DNA from: Chloroflexota bacterium
Lineage (GTDB): Bacteria; Chloroflexota; Dormibacteria; CF-121
Assembly: GCA_005881715.1 (NCBI GenBank)
Contig: VBEE01000038.1
Location: 1-51,580 of the forward strand
Length of the DNA: 51,580 nt
Reading direction: 5' to 3'
Positions within the stretch are counted from its first letter, which is position 1, and each line of letters starts with the position of its first letter. This document shows, in pieces, positions 41,089 through 50,309 of the stretch. The notes under the pieces were generated by a model. It was not told where the DNA came from. It ran no database searches and saw nothing but the letters and a program-made list of their open reading frames with translations. The translations under genes and the position numbers were made by a program.

Positions 41089-41229
41089 ATAACCCCCGGC
41101 GCGGAGCATTCCCCGGCCCCGCATTGCCATAACTTTATACCAAAGATATCACTTATTGGTCCTGGGCGCAAGCCCGGGGTTCCCCAATCGAGCCCGGCCC
41201 CGGATGCAAGGGTAGAGTTAGGTCAAGCG

Positions 41230-42792
41230 ATGCTGGCGATCGAGCAGTACACCCGGCGCCTCCTCAAGGACTTCCATCCGATCGTGGCGGCCAATCGCCC
41301 GCCCGTTGACCTGGCGCCCGACGCGGGGGATCGGGAACGCTTCGTTCGGGGATCGGGCGGACTCGTGACGGGCCTCTCCGGCCTTGCCCAGGCCACGGGC
41401 GCGGTATGGGTGGCATCGGCGCGGGATGGATTCGAAGGTGAGCTCGACCTTGGGAGCGGCGGCGAGCCGATGGTGGTCGAAACGGCGGACGCCGCCCGTT
41501 TCCAGGTGAGCTGGGTCAATCCACCGCGACTCGCCTACGACCTCTACTACAACACGATTGCGAACCCGTTGCTCTGGTTTGTCCAGCACTATCTCTGGAA
41601 TCTGGCGGAAGCGCCGGTGCTCGATGACAGCACGCACCGGGCCTGGAATGAGGGCTACCGGCGCGTCAACCAGCTCTTCGCCCAGCAGGTGGTGCGCGAA
41701 GCTCGCCGCGGTCGCAAGCGACCCCTTGTGCTTTCACATGATTACCACCTGTACCTGGTCCCGCGGCTGGTGCGGCGCGAGCTGGCCGATGCCGTGCTGC
41801 AGCACTTCGTCCACATCCCCTGGCCCACACCGCAATACTGGAAGGTGCTACCGCAGTACATGCGCGACGAGATCATGGACGGCTTGCTGGCGGCCGACAT
41901 CATTGGCCTGCAAACCCATTCCGATGTGCGGAATTTCTTACTGACCTGCGAAGAGAACATGGGGCTACCGGTTGACTTACGGCAACAGACCGCCTTCTAT
42001 CGCGGGCGGACGGTCTGGGTGCGTCGCTATCCGATTTCGATCGACGTCCGCGAGTTCGAGCGTAGCGCCGCCAGCCCGGGAGTCGAGCGTGCCGAACGGG
42101 AAATCCTGCGCTGGCGCCCCGAGCAGCTGATCTATCGGGTCGACCGCATGGACCTATCGAAGAACATCGTGCGCGGGTTCTTCGCTTACGAGCGGTTGCT
42201 TCAAGCCCATCCCGAGTGGCGCCGGCGGGTCATCTTCTGGGCCATGCTGCAAAAGACGCGCCAGAACGTCCCCGAGTACCGGGAATATGCCCGCCAGGTG
42301 GTCCAGGTAGCCAGGGTCATCAATAGCCGCCTCTCCTCCGATGACTGGCAGCCCATCCGACTCGAGCTTCGCGAGGATATGAACCGGGCGGTGGCTGGAT
42401 ACAAGCAATTCGACGTGCTGCTGGTCAATCCGATCTACGACGGCATGAACCTGGTTGCGAAAGAGGGGATCACGGTAAACCGCCGGGGCGGCGCGCTCGT
42501 GCTCTCAGAGAATGCCGGCACCCACGAGGAGCTTGGTGAATGGGCCATCACGATCAATCCATTCGACGTCGACGCGACCGCTCAGGCGATGCAGAGCGCA
42601 CTGCTGATGGACCCGGTGGAACGGCACGCCCGTGCCGAGAAGATGCGTGCCGTCGTGCAGCAGAATGATGTGGCCCGCTGGATCTCGGCACAGTTGCAAG
42701 ATATCCGGGACCTGGTAGAGCCGCTCGCGGCGCGCCATCCCGAACCCGCGCGCGAGGAAACGCTCCCCGTCGGACGCGAGGGTACGCTCTAG
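41230..42792 (+). CDS. Glycosyltransferase family 20 protein, trehalose-6-phosphate synthase-like
   Basis: This 520-residue GT20 enzyme shows the OtsA landmarks RGSGGLVTGL, LVLSHDYHLYLVPRLVRR, HIPWPTPQYW, the YRVDRMDLSKNIVRGF phosphate-binding site (Arg and Lys), and NPIYDGMNLVAKEG with LSENAGTHEEL near the C-terminus. OtsA joins UDP-glucose (or ADP/GDP-glucose) to glucose-6-phosphate to give trehalose-6-phosphate, a compatible solute precursor. The related glucosylglycerol-phosphate synthases and divergent GT20 proteins share these motifs, so the acceptor is not certain. No phosphatase domain is fused or adjacent. The start (ATG 41230) excludes a long upstream extension that only shadows the divergent HspR-like gene. 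Confidence 0.85.
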   Translation: MLAIEQYTRRLLKDFHPIVAANRPPVDLAPDAGDRERFVRGSGGLVTGLSGLAQATGAVWVASARDGFEGELDLGSGGEPMVVETADAARFQVSWVNPPRLAYDLYYNTIANPLLWFVQHYLWNLAEAPVLDDSTHRAWNEGYRRVNQLFAQQVVREARRGRKRPLVLSHDYHLYLVPRLVRRELADAVLQHFVHIPWPTPQYWKVLPQYMRDEIMDGLLAADIIGLQTHSDVRNFLLTCEENMGLPVDLRQQTAFYRGRTVWVRRYPISIDVREFERSAASPGVERAEREILRWRPEQLIYRVDRMDLSKNIVRGFFAYERLLQAHPEWRRRVIFWAMLQKTRQNVPEYREYARQVVQVARVINSRLSSDDWQPIRLELREDMNRAVAGYKQFDVLLVNPIYDGMNLVAKEGITVNRRGGALVLSENAGTHEELGEWAITINPFDVDATAQAMQSALLMDPVERHARAEKMRAVVQQNDVARWISAQLQDIRDLVEPLAARHPEPAREETLPVGREGTL

Positions 42793-42796
42793 CGGC

Positions 42797-43093
42797 TCAG
42801 GCCCAGAGGTGGCGAGCGCCGGCAAGCTCGGGGAATTCGCCCTCCGGGATCTGTAGGCGGCTTTGCACCGCCGCCTCCATCAGCGAAAAGATGACCTTGA
42901 CGCCGGCGAGATTGATGCCGTGGACGGTGGTCAGCTCGCGAATCAGTCGAATCCGCTCGATGTCGCGGCGCGAGTAGCGCCGCCGCTGCGTCGGCGTCCG
43001 CTCGGGGGCGATCAGATTCTCGCTTTCGTAGACGAAAAGCGTGCGCGGCTCGATGTCGAACATATCGGAGACTTCGCTGGACTTATGCGGCAT
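42797..43093 (-). CDS. MerR-family regulator, HspR-like (B)
   Basis: This 98-residue paralogue has VSDMFDIEPRTLFVYESENLI, then RTPTQRRRYSRRDIERIRLIRELT and GINLAGVKVIFSLMEA. It shares the R-x-P-x-x-x-RRYS recognition pattern with the other two. Its stop lies 4 nt from the convergent GT20 gene. It is divergent from the TIM-barrel gene; a 9-bp palindrome at 43161-43184 lies between the two and may be its operator. Confidence 0.82.
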   Translation of the reverse strand: MPHKSSEVSDMFDIEPRTLFVYESENLIAPERTPTQRRRYSRRDIERIRLIRELTTVHGINLAGVKVIFSLMEAAVQSRLQIPEGEFPELAGARHLWA

Positions 43094-43160
43094 TGCCAAG
43101 TGTGGCCCTCCCGGATGGAAAGCTGTAAACAATTATAGCCAACATGTCAGGATTTGTGAT

Positions 43161-43184
43161 AAACGGCGGAAGCCACCGCCGTTT
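43161..43184. repeat. Perfect 9-bp inverted repeat, possible operator or hairpin
   Basis: AAACGGCGG (43161-43169) and CCGCCGTTT (43176-43184) flank a 6-nt centre in the intergenic region between the HspR-like gene (B) and the divergent TIM-barrel gene. It has no T-run of terminator type. A dyad of this size would fit a dimeric regulator. Confidence 0.5.
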
Positions 43185-43346
43185 GCGGCAATTGTGGCGT
43201 CGCTGTGCGTAGCGTGACGGATCGGAAAACCCTACCCATTGGCTGTGCGGGGGCGTATCACGTTAGCCGTTGTGACGCTCGCTTGAACGTGTTCGAGCTT
43301 GCCGTTAGTGTCACGCCCGAACGGCGCCGAAGCCGCTCTTTGCAGC

Positions 43347-44474
43347 ATGTCGCGCATCTTACGGCAAGTCATGGCGTTTGGAGGGAGGGTTGTGCTGGGA
43401 GTGATGCTTTTCGCTCTCCTCACGCCCCCGTTTGGGCTACGCGCCTACCTCGAGGCACGAGCTCAGGAGCAGGCACAGGCCGCCCACGTGATGGTCAGCT
43501 TCGGCCGGCCGGCCGCGGCGATCGTCAAGCTGCCGGTAACGGCACGGCCCTTCGCCCAGTCGGCGCGCTCGCCGCTGGACGGCGTCAAGGGCAAGGGCGC
43601 CTGGCTGATGATCTTCAACGGGGATTGGAATGACCCCGATGCCGACCGGGCCGCAGCCATCGTCGATGCCGCCGTTCGGGCCGACCTGAGCCACCTCTAT
43701 ATAAGGATCGCCGACTCGCGGTTCCACTTCTACGGCGCATCGGCCCTCCAGGACCTCCTGCCCATCGCGCATCAACACGGGCTCAACATCATCGGCTGGA
43801 TCGAACCGATGCTCGACGACCCGAACGCGGATACAGCCGATGCGCTCGCGGCGGCGCAGTTCGAAGAGCAGGGCCAGCGACTGGATGGTCTGGCGTTGAC
43901 GATCGAGGGCAACAGCACATCTGACCCCAGTGTCGGCCAGTATCTGTCAGGAATCCGCGGCGGCATCCAGGGCATGAACGGCCTCGGTGATCGCTACCTC
44001 CTCATCGCCAGCACGCTGCCCACCCCCTACGACCACCCGGGCTATGCCTACGCGACCATGTCACGCTACTGCCAGGTCTTTGCCCCGATGGTGTATTGGC
44101 GCGCGACCGGCCTGCCCCAGTACAGCGGCGCGGGCGGTGCCCGCGCCTACGTCGACCAGGTGTTCCAACAGTTCCGTGATCCGGGCGTCAATCCGTTCAA
44201 GCGCCCGCTGACCATCACGGCGCAGGCCTACGATGCCGCACCCGAATACGGCACGCCGGGCGCCCCTCCCGGCGATGAGATCGTCACCTCGATGGATGAG
44301 ACGCGTGCCCAGGGCGGGATCAGCTGGTCGTTTTACCGACTGGCGAATGCGGACAACGGGGTGACCGGCGAAGAGCAACAGGCCATCACCGCGTACCCGT
44401 TCTGGCAACGCTACGCGGGCGGCATCGCGGGCAAGGCATTGATCGCGCTACCTGACCAGCCGGTCGCGTATTAA
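43347..44474 (+). CDS. Exported TIM-barrel glycoside hydrolase-like protein
   Basis: This 375-residue protein (start uncertain: ATG 43347 or 43371) has an N-terminal hydrophobic segment (MAFGGRVVLGVMLFALLTPPFG) and then a TIM-barrel-like domain. It has AWLMIFNGDWNDPDAD, a YIRIADSRFHFYGASALQDLLPIAHQHGLNIIGWIEP barrel strand pattern and a LDGLALTIEGNS strand with an acidic residue. Further strands are ASTLPTPYDHPGYAYATMSRYCQVFAPMVYWRA and GISWSFYRLANAD. It resembles putative glycoside hydrolases that follow DUF4015-type barrels. Neither catalytic pair nor substrate is certain. FtsH starts 20 nt downstream, so they may be co-transcribed. Confidence 0.7.
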   Translation: MSRILRQVMAFGGRVVLGVMLFALLTPPFGLRAYLEARAQEQAQAAHVMVSFGRPAAAIVKLPVTARPFAQSARSPLDGVKGKGAWLMIFNGDWNDPDADRAAAIVDAAVRADLSHLYIRIADSRFHFYGASALQDLLPIAHQHGLNIIGWIEPMLDDPNADTADALAAAQFEEQGQRLDGLALTIEGNSTSDPSVGQYLSGIRGGIQGMNGLGDRYLLIASTLPTPYDHPGYAYATMSRYCQVFAPMVYWRATGLPQYSGAGGARAYVDQVFQQFRDPGVNPFKRPLTITAQAYDAAPEYGTPGAPPGDEIVTSMDETRAQGGISWSFYRLANADNGVTGEEQQAITAYPFWQRYAGGIAGKALIALPDQPVAY

Positions 44475-44494
44475 GGAGAGGGGTTGAGGAACCA

Positions 44495-46456
44495 ATGAAA
44501 AGGCTTGTTCGCCGTCTTTCGGCCTTAGCGGGCCTCCGTCGCAAATGGATGCTCGTGCCCGCGCTCGTGGCGCTCGCCCTTCTCGTTACCGGCGGTTTGT
44601 GGTTCATGGGGCACGCTGGTGCGAATTCCATCTGGAACCAGCCCAGTGTCCCGATCAGCGATGTGCTGGACCGCGTCGATCGCGGCGAGATCCTGGGGGC
44701 CAGCATCAGTGGTCAGCGCATCCTGCTGACCGATAGGGCCGGCCACCAATCGTGGACCATCGAAAAAGAAGCGTCCATGGGCTCAACCGAGCAGTACCTG
44801 CGGACTCACAACGTCAAAGTCGCCGTTCAGTCGACCGACGACACGTCGTTCGCCGCCGTTCTGCCGAACCTGCTCGGACTGCTTCTGCTGCTGGCCCTGC
44901 TCTTCATCTTGTTGAGGCGGTCCAACCTCCTCGGCAACCCGATGGGCGCGATGACGAAGCACCTCGCCGAGGCTCGTCTTGGCGACGCCGACCAGGTCAC
45001 CTTCTCCCAGGTGGTCGGTGTCGACGAAGCCAAGCACGAGCTGGAAGAGGTCGTCGAATTCCTCAAGGCGCCGAGCAATTTCGGGAAGCTTGGCGCCCGC
45101 ATGCCGCGCGGCATCCTGCTGGTGGGTCCACCCGGTACCGGGAAAACGCTTCTCTCCCGGGCGGTGGCCGGCGAGGCGAAGGTCCCCTATTTCTCGTTGA
45201 GCGGTTCAGACTTTGTCGAGATGTTCGTCGGTGTGGGCGCCGCGCGCGTGCGCGACCTCTTCCGGCACGCGAAGAAGAACGCTCCCTGCCTGGTCTTCCT
45301 CGACGAGATCGATGCCCTCGGACGCCGGCGCGGCGGGGCGCAGATCCGGACCAATGAAGAGCGTGAGCAAACGCTCAACCAGTTGCTCGTGGAGATGGAT
45401 GGGTTCAACACCGACTGCGCCGTCGTCGTGATCGCGGCCACGAACCGTCCGGACGTCCTCGATCCCGCGCTGCTTCGCTCGGGCCGCTTCGATCGGCGGG
45501 TGGCGATCGACGCGCCCGACCTCAACGGCCGGCGCGCGATCCTCAGCCTCTATGCCGCTCAGAAGCCGCTGGCCGAGAACATCGACCTCGACGTGGTCGC
45601 CAGGCAGACCCCGGGTTTCACCGGCGCCGACCTGGCCAACCTCCTCAACGAAGCGGCCATCCTCGCCGCCCGCAACAAGAAGGTCGCGATCGGGAGGCAG
45701 GAGCTGGACGAGGCCAGCCTTCGGGTGATGGCCGGACCCGAGAAGCGGAGCCGGATGATCACGCCGGAGGAGAAGTCGATCATCGCCTACCACGAGGTCG
45801 GCCACGCGCTGGTGATGAAGTCGATTGCGAAGAGCGACCCCGTGCACAAGGTCTCGGTGATTTCGCGTGGCCAGGCCCTGGGCATCACCATCCAGCTGCC
45901 ATTGAAGGACCGCTACCTGACCTCCAAGTCTGAGCTGATGGCGCGTATGGCGGCGGCGATGGGTGGCCGCGCGGCCGAAGAGATCATTTTTGGCGACGTC
46001 ACGACCGGCGCGAAGCAAGACATCGAACAGGCCACGAGCATCGCCCGCCAGATGGTCTGCGAGTTTGGAATGAGCGAACGGCTCGGTCTGGTGACATTGC
46101 ACCGCCGGGGCGAGGGCGACAGCCTGTTCTTCTCCGAGTTGACGGCCGCCGATGTCGATGGGGAGGTCAAGGCGCTGACCGATGCCGCCTATCGCCAGGC
46201 GTACGACATCTGTCAGGCGCGCCGCACCACGCTGGTGCGGATAGCCGAGCATTTGCAGGTGGTGGAAACCATCGACGGCGATGAGCTCGACCGACTTCTT
46301 CTGGACGAAGCGGTGCCGGTGGCGGTCATGTTGCCGAGAGTCGAGGAGTCGGCTGTGGCCGGGCGGATTGCAGCTGCTGAAGCCCACGACTGGGAGGACA
46401 CGTCCGTTGGTTCGGCCGGCGATGGCGAGCCCGAGCCACCCATCGCTGCGAGCTAG
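44495..46456 (+). CDS. ftsH: ATP-dependent zinc metalloprotease FtsH
   Basis: This 653-residue protein has two membrane helices (about residues 18-38 and 121-140). An AAA+ module has Walker A GPPGTGKT (211-218), Walker B VFLDEID (267-273), the pore motif region [12 protein letters not shown] and the arginine finger segment SGRFDRRV. The protease domain has zinc motif HEVGH (433-437) and [25 protein letters not shown]. It degrades misfolded or short-lived membrane proteins and some regulators. Its stop codon overlaps by 4 nt the stop of the convergent HspR-like gene (C). The C-terminal extension after residue 610 is long and acidic. Confidence 0.96.
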   Translation: MKRLVRRLSALAGLRRKWMLVPALVALALLVTGGLWFMGHAGANSIWNQPSVPISDVLDRVDRGEILGASISGQRILLTDRAGHQSWTIEKEASMGSTEQYLRTHNVKVAVQSTDDTSFAAVLPNLLGLLLLLALLFILLRRSNLLGNPMGAMTKHLAEARLGDADQVTFSQVVGVDEAKHELEEVVEFLKAPSNFGKLGARMPRGILLVGPPGTGKTLLSRAVAGEAKVPYFSLSGSDFVEMFVGVGAARVRDLFRHAKKNAPCLVFLDEIDALGRRRGGAQIRTNEEREQTLNQLLVEMDGFNTDCAVVVIAATNRPDVLDPALLRSGRFDRRVAIDAPDLNGRRAILSLYAAQKPLAENIDLDVVARQTPGFTGADLANLLNEAAILAARNKKVAIGRQELDEASLRVMAGPEKRSRMITPEEKSIIAYHEVGHALVMKSIAKSDPVHKVSVISRGQALGITIQLPLKDRYLTSKSELMARMAAAMGGRAAEEIIFGDVTTGAKQDIEQATSIARQMVCEFGMSERLGLVTLHRRGEGDSLFFSELTAADVDGEVKALTDAAYRQAYDICQARRTTLVRIAEHLQVVETIDGDELDRLLLDEAVPVAVMLPRVEESAVAGRIAAAEAHDWEDTSVGSAGDGEPEPPIAAS

Positions 46457-46797
46457 ATAATCTCCTCGTACAGGTCGTAGACCTGCTTGAGATCGTCGGG
46501 CGGTTTCACCCCGCCGCGCTTGAGCGACTCCAGCAGCATCAGAATGTATTTGACCCCGGCGAGGTTCACGCCTTTCTCCCGCGTCAGCTGCTGAATGACC
46601 TGCAATTTGCGCACGTTGCGCTGCGAGTAGCGCCGCCGGTTGGTGGCCGTTCGGTAAGGCTCGATCAACCCGAGGTCCTCGTACATCATCAAGGTACGGG
46701 GGTGGGTTTCGAGGATCTCCGACGCGACACTGATGGTGTAGAGGGGCTTGTCAAGGTCGAACGCTCCGGCGATGCGCGGGTCGCGGTTCGGGACCAA
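46453..46797 (-). CDS. MerR-family regulator, HspR-like (C)
   Basis: The third HspR-like paralogue has LYTISVASEILETHPRTLMMYEDLGLI, then RTATNRRRYSQRNVRKLQVIQQLT and GVNLAGVKYILMLLES. From TTG 46797 (114 residues) it begins 2 nt after the TAG of the response-regulator gene, and CAAGGA lies 6 nt before, a plausible Shine-Dalgarno sequence. An in-frame TTG at 46815 would overlap that gene by 16 nt. It is therefore co-transcribed with the receiver, which may be its functional partner. Confidence 0.85.
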   Translation of the reverse strand: MVPNRDPRIAGAFDLDKPLYTISVASEILETHPRTLMMYEDLGLIEPYRTATNRRRYSQRNVRKLQVIQQLTREKGVNLAGVKYILMLLESLKRGGVKPPDDLKQVYDLYEEII

Positions 46798-46799
46798 CG

Positions 46800-47189
46800 C
46801 TATTCCTTGACCCAATCCTGTACCCCGCGGCTGAGGCTCGCCGGCGTGGTCTCGGACTTGATCAGGTAATCGAGCGCGCCAAGCTTCAAACCGCGATCTA
46901 CCAACTCCTTTTCGCCGTAATTGGAGAGGATGATCACCGGGATGTTCTTCGTCACGGTGTCCGAGCGCAGATTTTCCAGGACGGCAAAGCCATCCATTTT
47001 GGGAAGCCGGATGTCGAGAAACACGATGTCCGGCACCTGGTTCTTGGCGTGGTCGAGGCCCTCCTCGCCGGACTTGGCCACGGTAACCCGGTAGCCGTCG
47101 AGCTCGAGCTTGAGCTTGTACATCTCGGCGACAGCCGGGTCGTCTTCGATGAAGAGGACGTTGACGTCCTCATCGACCACTTCACTCAT
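46800..47189 (-). CDS. Single-domain response regulator receiver protein
   Basis: This 129-residue CheY-like receiver has LFIEDDPAV (acidic pocket), Asp59 in VFLDIRLPK, the switch position in VIILSNYGE and Lys in YLIKSETTP. It has no output domain. It resembles the receiver of the membrane-tethered protein at 32544-34550 (SNY/SNF after the fourth strand, GALxYxIK). It starts with AAGGAGGG 7 nt before the ATG and is followed by the HspR-like gene. Confidence 0.9.
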   Translation of the reverse strand: MSEVVDEDVNVLFIEDDPAVAEMYKLKLELDGYRVTVAKSGEEGLDHAKNQVPDIVFLDIRLPKMDGFAVLENLRSDTVTKNIPVIILSNYGEKELVDRGLKLGALDYLIKSETTPASLSRGVQDWVKE

Positions 47190-47401
47190 GTCCCCTCCTT
47201 AAGCGCCGTATCGCGAAAGTCAACATCGTGTCTGTCACCTTTCCCCCCTTTCCACCGGTGGTAAGTATAACCAAGTTCACCCAATATTCCGAAATTTGCT
47301 GACGGGGAAACCACCTCCGTCCGCAAAAACGCAAGTGGTACCATGGCCACAGCGTTTGGCGGAACCGTGCGGGGCTGGCGCGAGAGGAGCGTTTTTTCCA
47401 G

Positions 47402-47617
47402 ATGGGATATTTGCGAGGTCTCACCCATGGCGCGATCGCGGGCGCCATCCTCGGGCTGCTCTATGCGCCCGAATCCGGGCTCCATATGCGGCAGCGGGTG
47501 TCGCGTCTGCTCGGTCAGGCGGAGGACATGATGGCCGCCGACAGCGGAGCGGCGGCGCCGGTTATGCCCCGTCGGCGGGGCGCCACAGGAACAGAAAGCA
47601 GGGCCAGGCGCCCATAG
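47402..47617 (+). CDS. YtxH-domain small membrane protein (1)
   Basis: This 71-residue protein starts MGYLRGLTHGAIAGAILGLLYAPESGLHMRQRV, the YtxH pattern: Gly-rich hydrophobic segment ending in LLYAPxSG followed by an amphipathic helix. YtxH proteins are small stress-related membrane-associated proteins. GAGGAG lies about 13 nt upstream. It is followed by a second YtxH gene. Confidence 0.78.
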   Translation: MGYLRGLTHGAIAGAILGLLYAPESGLHMRQRVSRLLGQAEDMMAADSGAAAPVMPRRRGATGTESRARRP

Positions 47618-47627
47618 GAGGAGGACG

Positions 47628-48002
47628 ATGGATCAGACCGTGGAGAAGACGATCGACCGGTTGAGCGACCTGCTCGACCGCGCCAACAAGGCGGCTCAGG
47701 ATCTCGAGGTGAAGGACCGGTTGACGGATGCCGTGGCGGCGTTGCGACGGACCCGTCTCACCCAGGATGAGGACGCCGGCATCGAGCGTTTCGTGACCGG
47801 GCTGCTGATCGGGGTGGCCGTCGGCTTCGGGCTCGCCTTGCTGCTCGCCCCCAAGTCAGGCGAGGAGATGCGCGACGATCTGATGCAGCGTGGCATCGAA
47901 CTGCGCGACCGCGCCGGCGAGCTTGCCCAGCGGATGCCCTTCGGCGACGGCGAGCAGGGTCGGACGGAAAAGGCCTCCACCGACCAGCCAGGCATCGCCT
48001 AG
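47628..48002 (+). CDS. YtxH-domain protein (2)
   Basis: This 124-residue protein has a helical first part (MDQTVEKTIDRLSDLLDRAN), then the YtxH signature FVTGLLIGVAVGFGLALLLAPKSGEEMRDDL, then an amphipathic tail. AGGAGG lies about 4 nt before the ATG; the gene starts 10 nt after the first YtxH gene. The two form an operon. YtxH family proteins are induced in general stress in Bacillus. Confidence 0.88.
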   Translation: MDQTVEKTIDRLSDLLDRANKAAQDLEVKDRLTDAVAALRRTRLTQDEDAGIERFVTGLLIGVAVGFGLALLLAPKSGEEMRDDLMQRGIELRDRAGELAQRMPFGDGEQGRTEKASTDQPGIA

Positions 48003-48035
48003 GCCGTTTTCAGGGGCGTGGTCGGGCCGGATCCG

Positions 48036-50309
48036 CTAGTCGTGCGGCTTGCACTGACCGGGCGGAAGCGGTAGACCCGGCAGGCAGTCAGGCGTTGGGC
48101 TGGGCGCGGGTGATGGCGTCGGTGCCGGCGGTGGTTTTGGCGCGTTGATGACGCAGTAGACGCCGTCGACGGTAATCTGCGAATAGGTCAGGTTGTAGGG
48201 ACTGTAGTTGGCCGGAAGCTTGCATAGCGGCCACGGCTGCGCAAGCGTGTTGGGCAGGTTTTCGGTGCCGGTCAGAAAGTAGTTCTGCCCGATCTGGTGA
48301 ATGCCAGCCGGGACGCTGGAGTACCACTCATCCGGCTTCCCGGCGAGCGCCTGCGTCATGAACTTGTGCCAGATCGGAGCGGCGCCCACGATCCCGGTCG
48401 AGTTATGGCTGAGGGGCTTGTTATCGGGATTTCCCACCCAGACGGCGGTCGCCAGGCTGGGGGTGAACCCGACCGTCCAGTTGTCTTTGAAATCGTTCGT
48501 GGTCCCCGTCTTCGCCGCCACATGGCGGCCGGGCAGCGTCAGGTCACCGTGGCAGCCGAACGACATGCAGCGGTTGCGATCGTCGGACATGATGCTGGCG
48601 ATGATGAAGGCGACGCTCGGGTCGACCGCCCGGTACTCGACAGTTTTCGGGTCATAGGTGTAAACGGCGCGACCCAGTCCATCTTTGATGCTGAGGATGG
48701 GCGCCTCGCGATGGCGGACGCCGAGCGTCGCGAGGGTTGACGCCGCGGTCGCCATGTCGGCGAGCCGCACCGGGTACGCGCCCAGCGTCAGGCTCATGCC
48801 ATAGGTATCGGGCGGGCGCGGCTTATCGCACGGTTCCCCCAAACAGGTGAGGCCGAGACGGTGCGCCATGTCGACGACGGCCGGGATACCGGTTCGCAGC
48901 TCGACTTTCAGCGCGGGGATGTTCAGCGAGTTGCCCATCACCATCTTCAATGGCAGCGTGCCGTGGAAGCGCCGGTCGTAGTTCAGCGGAATGTACTTGG
49001 CGTAACCGCTCATATAGCCGGGCCCATCGCCCCCCGTGGGGAAAACCATCGCGGCGTCGAGGACCGGGCTCATCATGTTGACCTTGCGGCTCTCGATGGC
49101 GGCGGTGTAGGTGAAGATCTTGAAGCTCGAACCGGGCGGGCGGGCCACGTCGTAGGCGAAGTTGAACTGCCCGCCGGGCCGGTTGTAATTGTCGCCGCCG
49201 ACCATGGCCAGCACCTCGCCCGTCTTCGGGTCCATGCTGACGAGGGCCGCGTCGTGGAAGTTGTAGAAATTCCCCTTCTGCGCGATCTGTTCGTGCACGA
49301 TCTGTTCCGCCTTGTGCTGGAGGTTCAGGTCAAGGCTGGTGTAGACCCGGTAGCCTCGTTGATCGTCGGACCGGATGTTATGTTCCCGGGCCAGCGTCTT
49401 TAAGACGTAGTCGACGAAGTAGGGGGCCTCGAACTTGGTGACCGGAGAGAAGACCTGGAGCTTGACGGCGTAGGCGGCCTGGGCTTCTGCCGCAGTGATG
49501 AACTTCTCGCCGACCATGGCGGCCAGCACCTGCGCCTGGCGTTGCTTGGCCGACGCGAGGTTGACTACGGGGTTGTATCGGGTGGGCGCCTGGGGCAGCC
49601 CGGCCAGCATGGCGGCCTGACCCAGCGAAAGATCATGCGCGTTGGTCTGGAAATAGCTGCGTGCCGCCGCCTCGATCCCGTAGGTCTGGCTGCCATAGAA
49701 GATCGTGTTCAGGTACATCTCCAGGATCTGGTTCTTGCTGTACTCGCGGTTCAGCTCGATGGCAAGGATCGCTTCCTTCATCTTTCGCTGGATATCGTTG
49801 GGGGCGTTGCTGCCAATGTAGACCTGCTTGATCAGCTGCTGGCTGATGGTGCTGCCGCCCTGCTGAATCTGATGGTGCTGGTAGTTCGCGATTGCGGCTC
49901 GAAGGATGCCGCCCACGTCGATGCCACTGTTGCTGTAGAAGGTGCGGTCCTCGGTGGCGAGGGTTGCCTTCACGACCCAGGGCGAGACGTAGTTGAGCGG
50001 CACGACGATTCGATGGTTGCCCTCCTTCCCGACGTCGGCGAGCAGCTGGCCATGGCGGTCGTAGATCAGGGTGTCCTGCTGGAGCTTGTTCGAGGACAGG
50101 CCGCTGACGGCGGGCAGAGGTCCGACCGCCTGGGCGGTGATCGCGGGGATGCCCATTAAGGGCAGGAGCAGCACCACCATCACGCCGAGGATCACGGTGC
50201 GCCGGAAGTCGGCGCGACTGCGCTTTCGCCACCGGTCGACATGGCGCTGGGTGCGCCGACGAGCCGCTAGGCGCTCAGAAACCCGGAGATCCCCGAAAGC
50301 AGGAGCCAC
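48036..50309 (-). CDS. Class A penicillin-binding protein (PBP1A-like transglycosylase/transpeptidase)
   Basis: This bifunctional peptidoglycan synthase of about 757 residues has an N-terminal membrane anchor (VILGVMVVLLLPLMGIPAITA). The GT51 domain has ATEDRTFYSNSGIDVGG (catalytic Glu) and QGGSTISQQLIKQ. The transpeptidase domain has SxxK in PGSSFKIF, SxN in GNSLNIPAL and KTG in AAKTGTTNDF. A Pro-rich C-terminal tail follows. The start is uncertain because no ATG is present near the N-terminus: GTG 50309 is taken, with GTG 50336 the alternative. The protein overlaps the small ORF at 50267-50461. Confidence 0.92.
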   Translation of the reverse strand: MAPAFGDLRVSERLAARRRTQRHVDRWRKRSRADFRRTVILGVMVVLLLPLMGIPAITAQAVGPLPAVSGLSSNKLQQDTLIYDRHGQLLADVGKEGNHRIVVPLNYVSPWVVKATLATEDRTFYSNSGIDVGGILRAAIANYQHHQIQQGGSTISQQLIKQVYIGSNAPNDIQRKMKEAILAIELNREYSKNQILEMYLNTIFYGSQTYGIEAAARSYFQTNAHDLSLGQAAMLAGLPQAPTRYNPVVNLASAKQRQAQVLAAMVGEKFITAAEAQAAYAVKLQVFSPVTKFEAPYFVDYVLKTLAREHNIRSDDQRGYRVYTSLDLNLQHKAEQIVHEQIAQKGNFYNFHDAALVSMDPKTGEVLAMVGGDNYNRPGGQFNFAYDVARPPGSSFKIFTYTAAIESRKVNMMSPVLDAAMVFPTGGDGPGYMSGYAKYIPLNYDRRFHGTLPLKMVMGNSLNIPALKVELRTGIPAVVDMAHRLGLTCLGEPCDKPRPPDTYGMSLTLGAYPVRLADMATAASTLATLGVRHREAPILSIKDGLGRAVYTYDPKTVEYRAVDPSVAFIIASIMSDDRNRCMSFGCHGDLTLPGRHVAAKTGTTNDFKDNWTVGFTPSLATAVWVGNPDNKPLSHNSTGIVGAAPIWHKFMTQALAGKPDEWYSSVPAGIHQIGQNYFLTGTENLPNTLAQPWPLCKLPANYSPYNLTYSQITVDGVYCVINAPKPPPAPTPSPAPSPTPDCLPGLPLPPGQCKPHD

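Noticed and set aside
40837-41229. N-terminal extension of the GT20 gene over the HspR-like gene
   Set aside because: The extra residues have no GT20 similarity and lie opposite a well-supported MerR gene; ATG 41230 gives a normal OtsA length.
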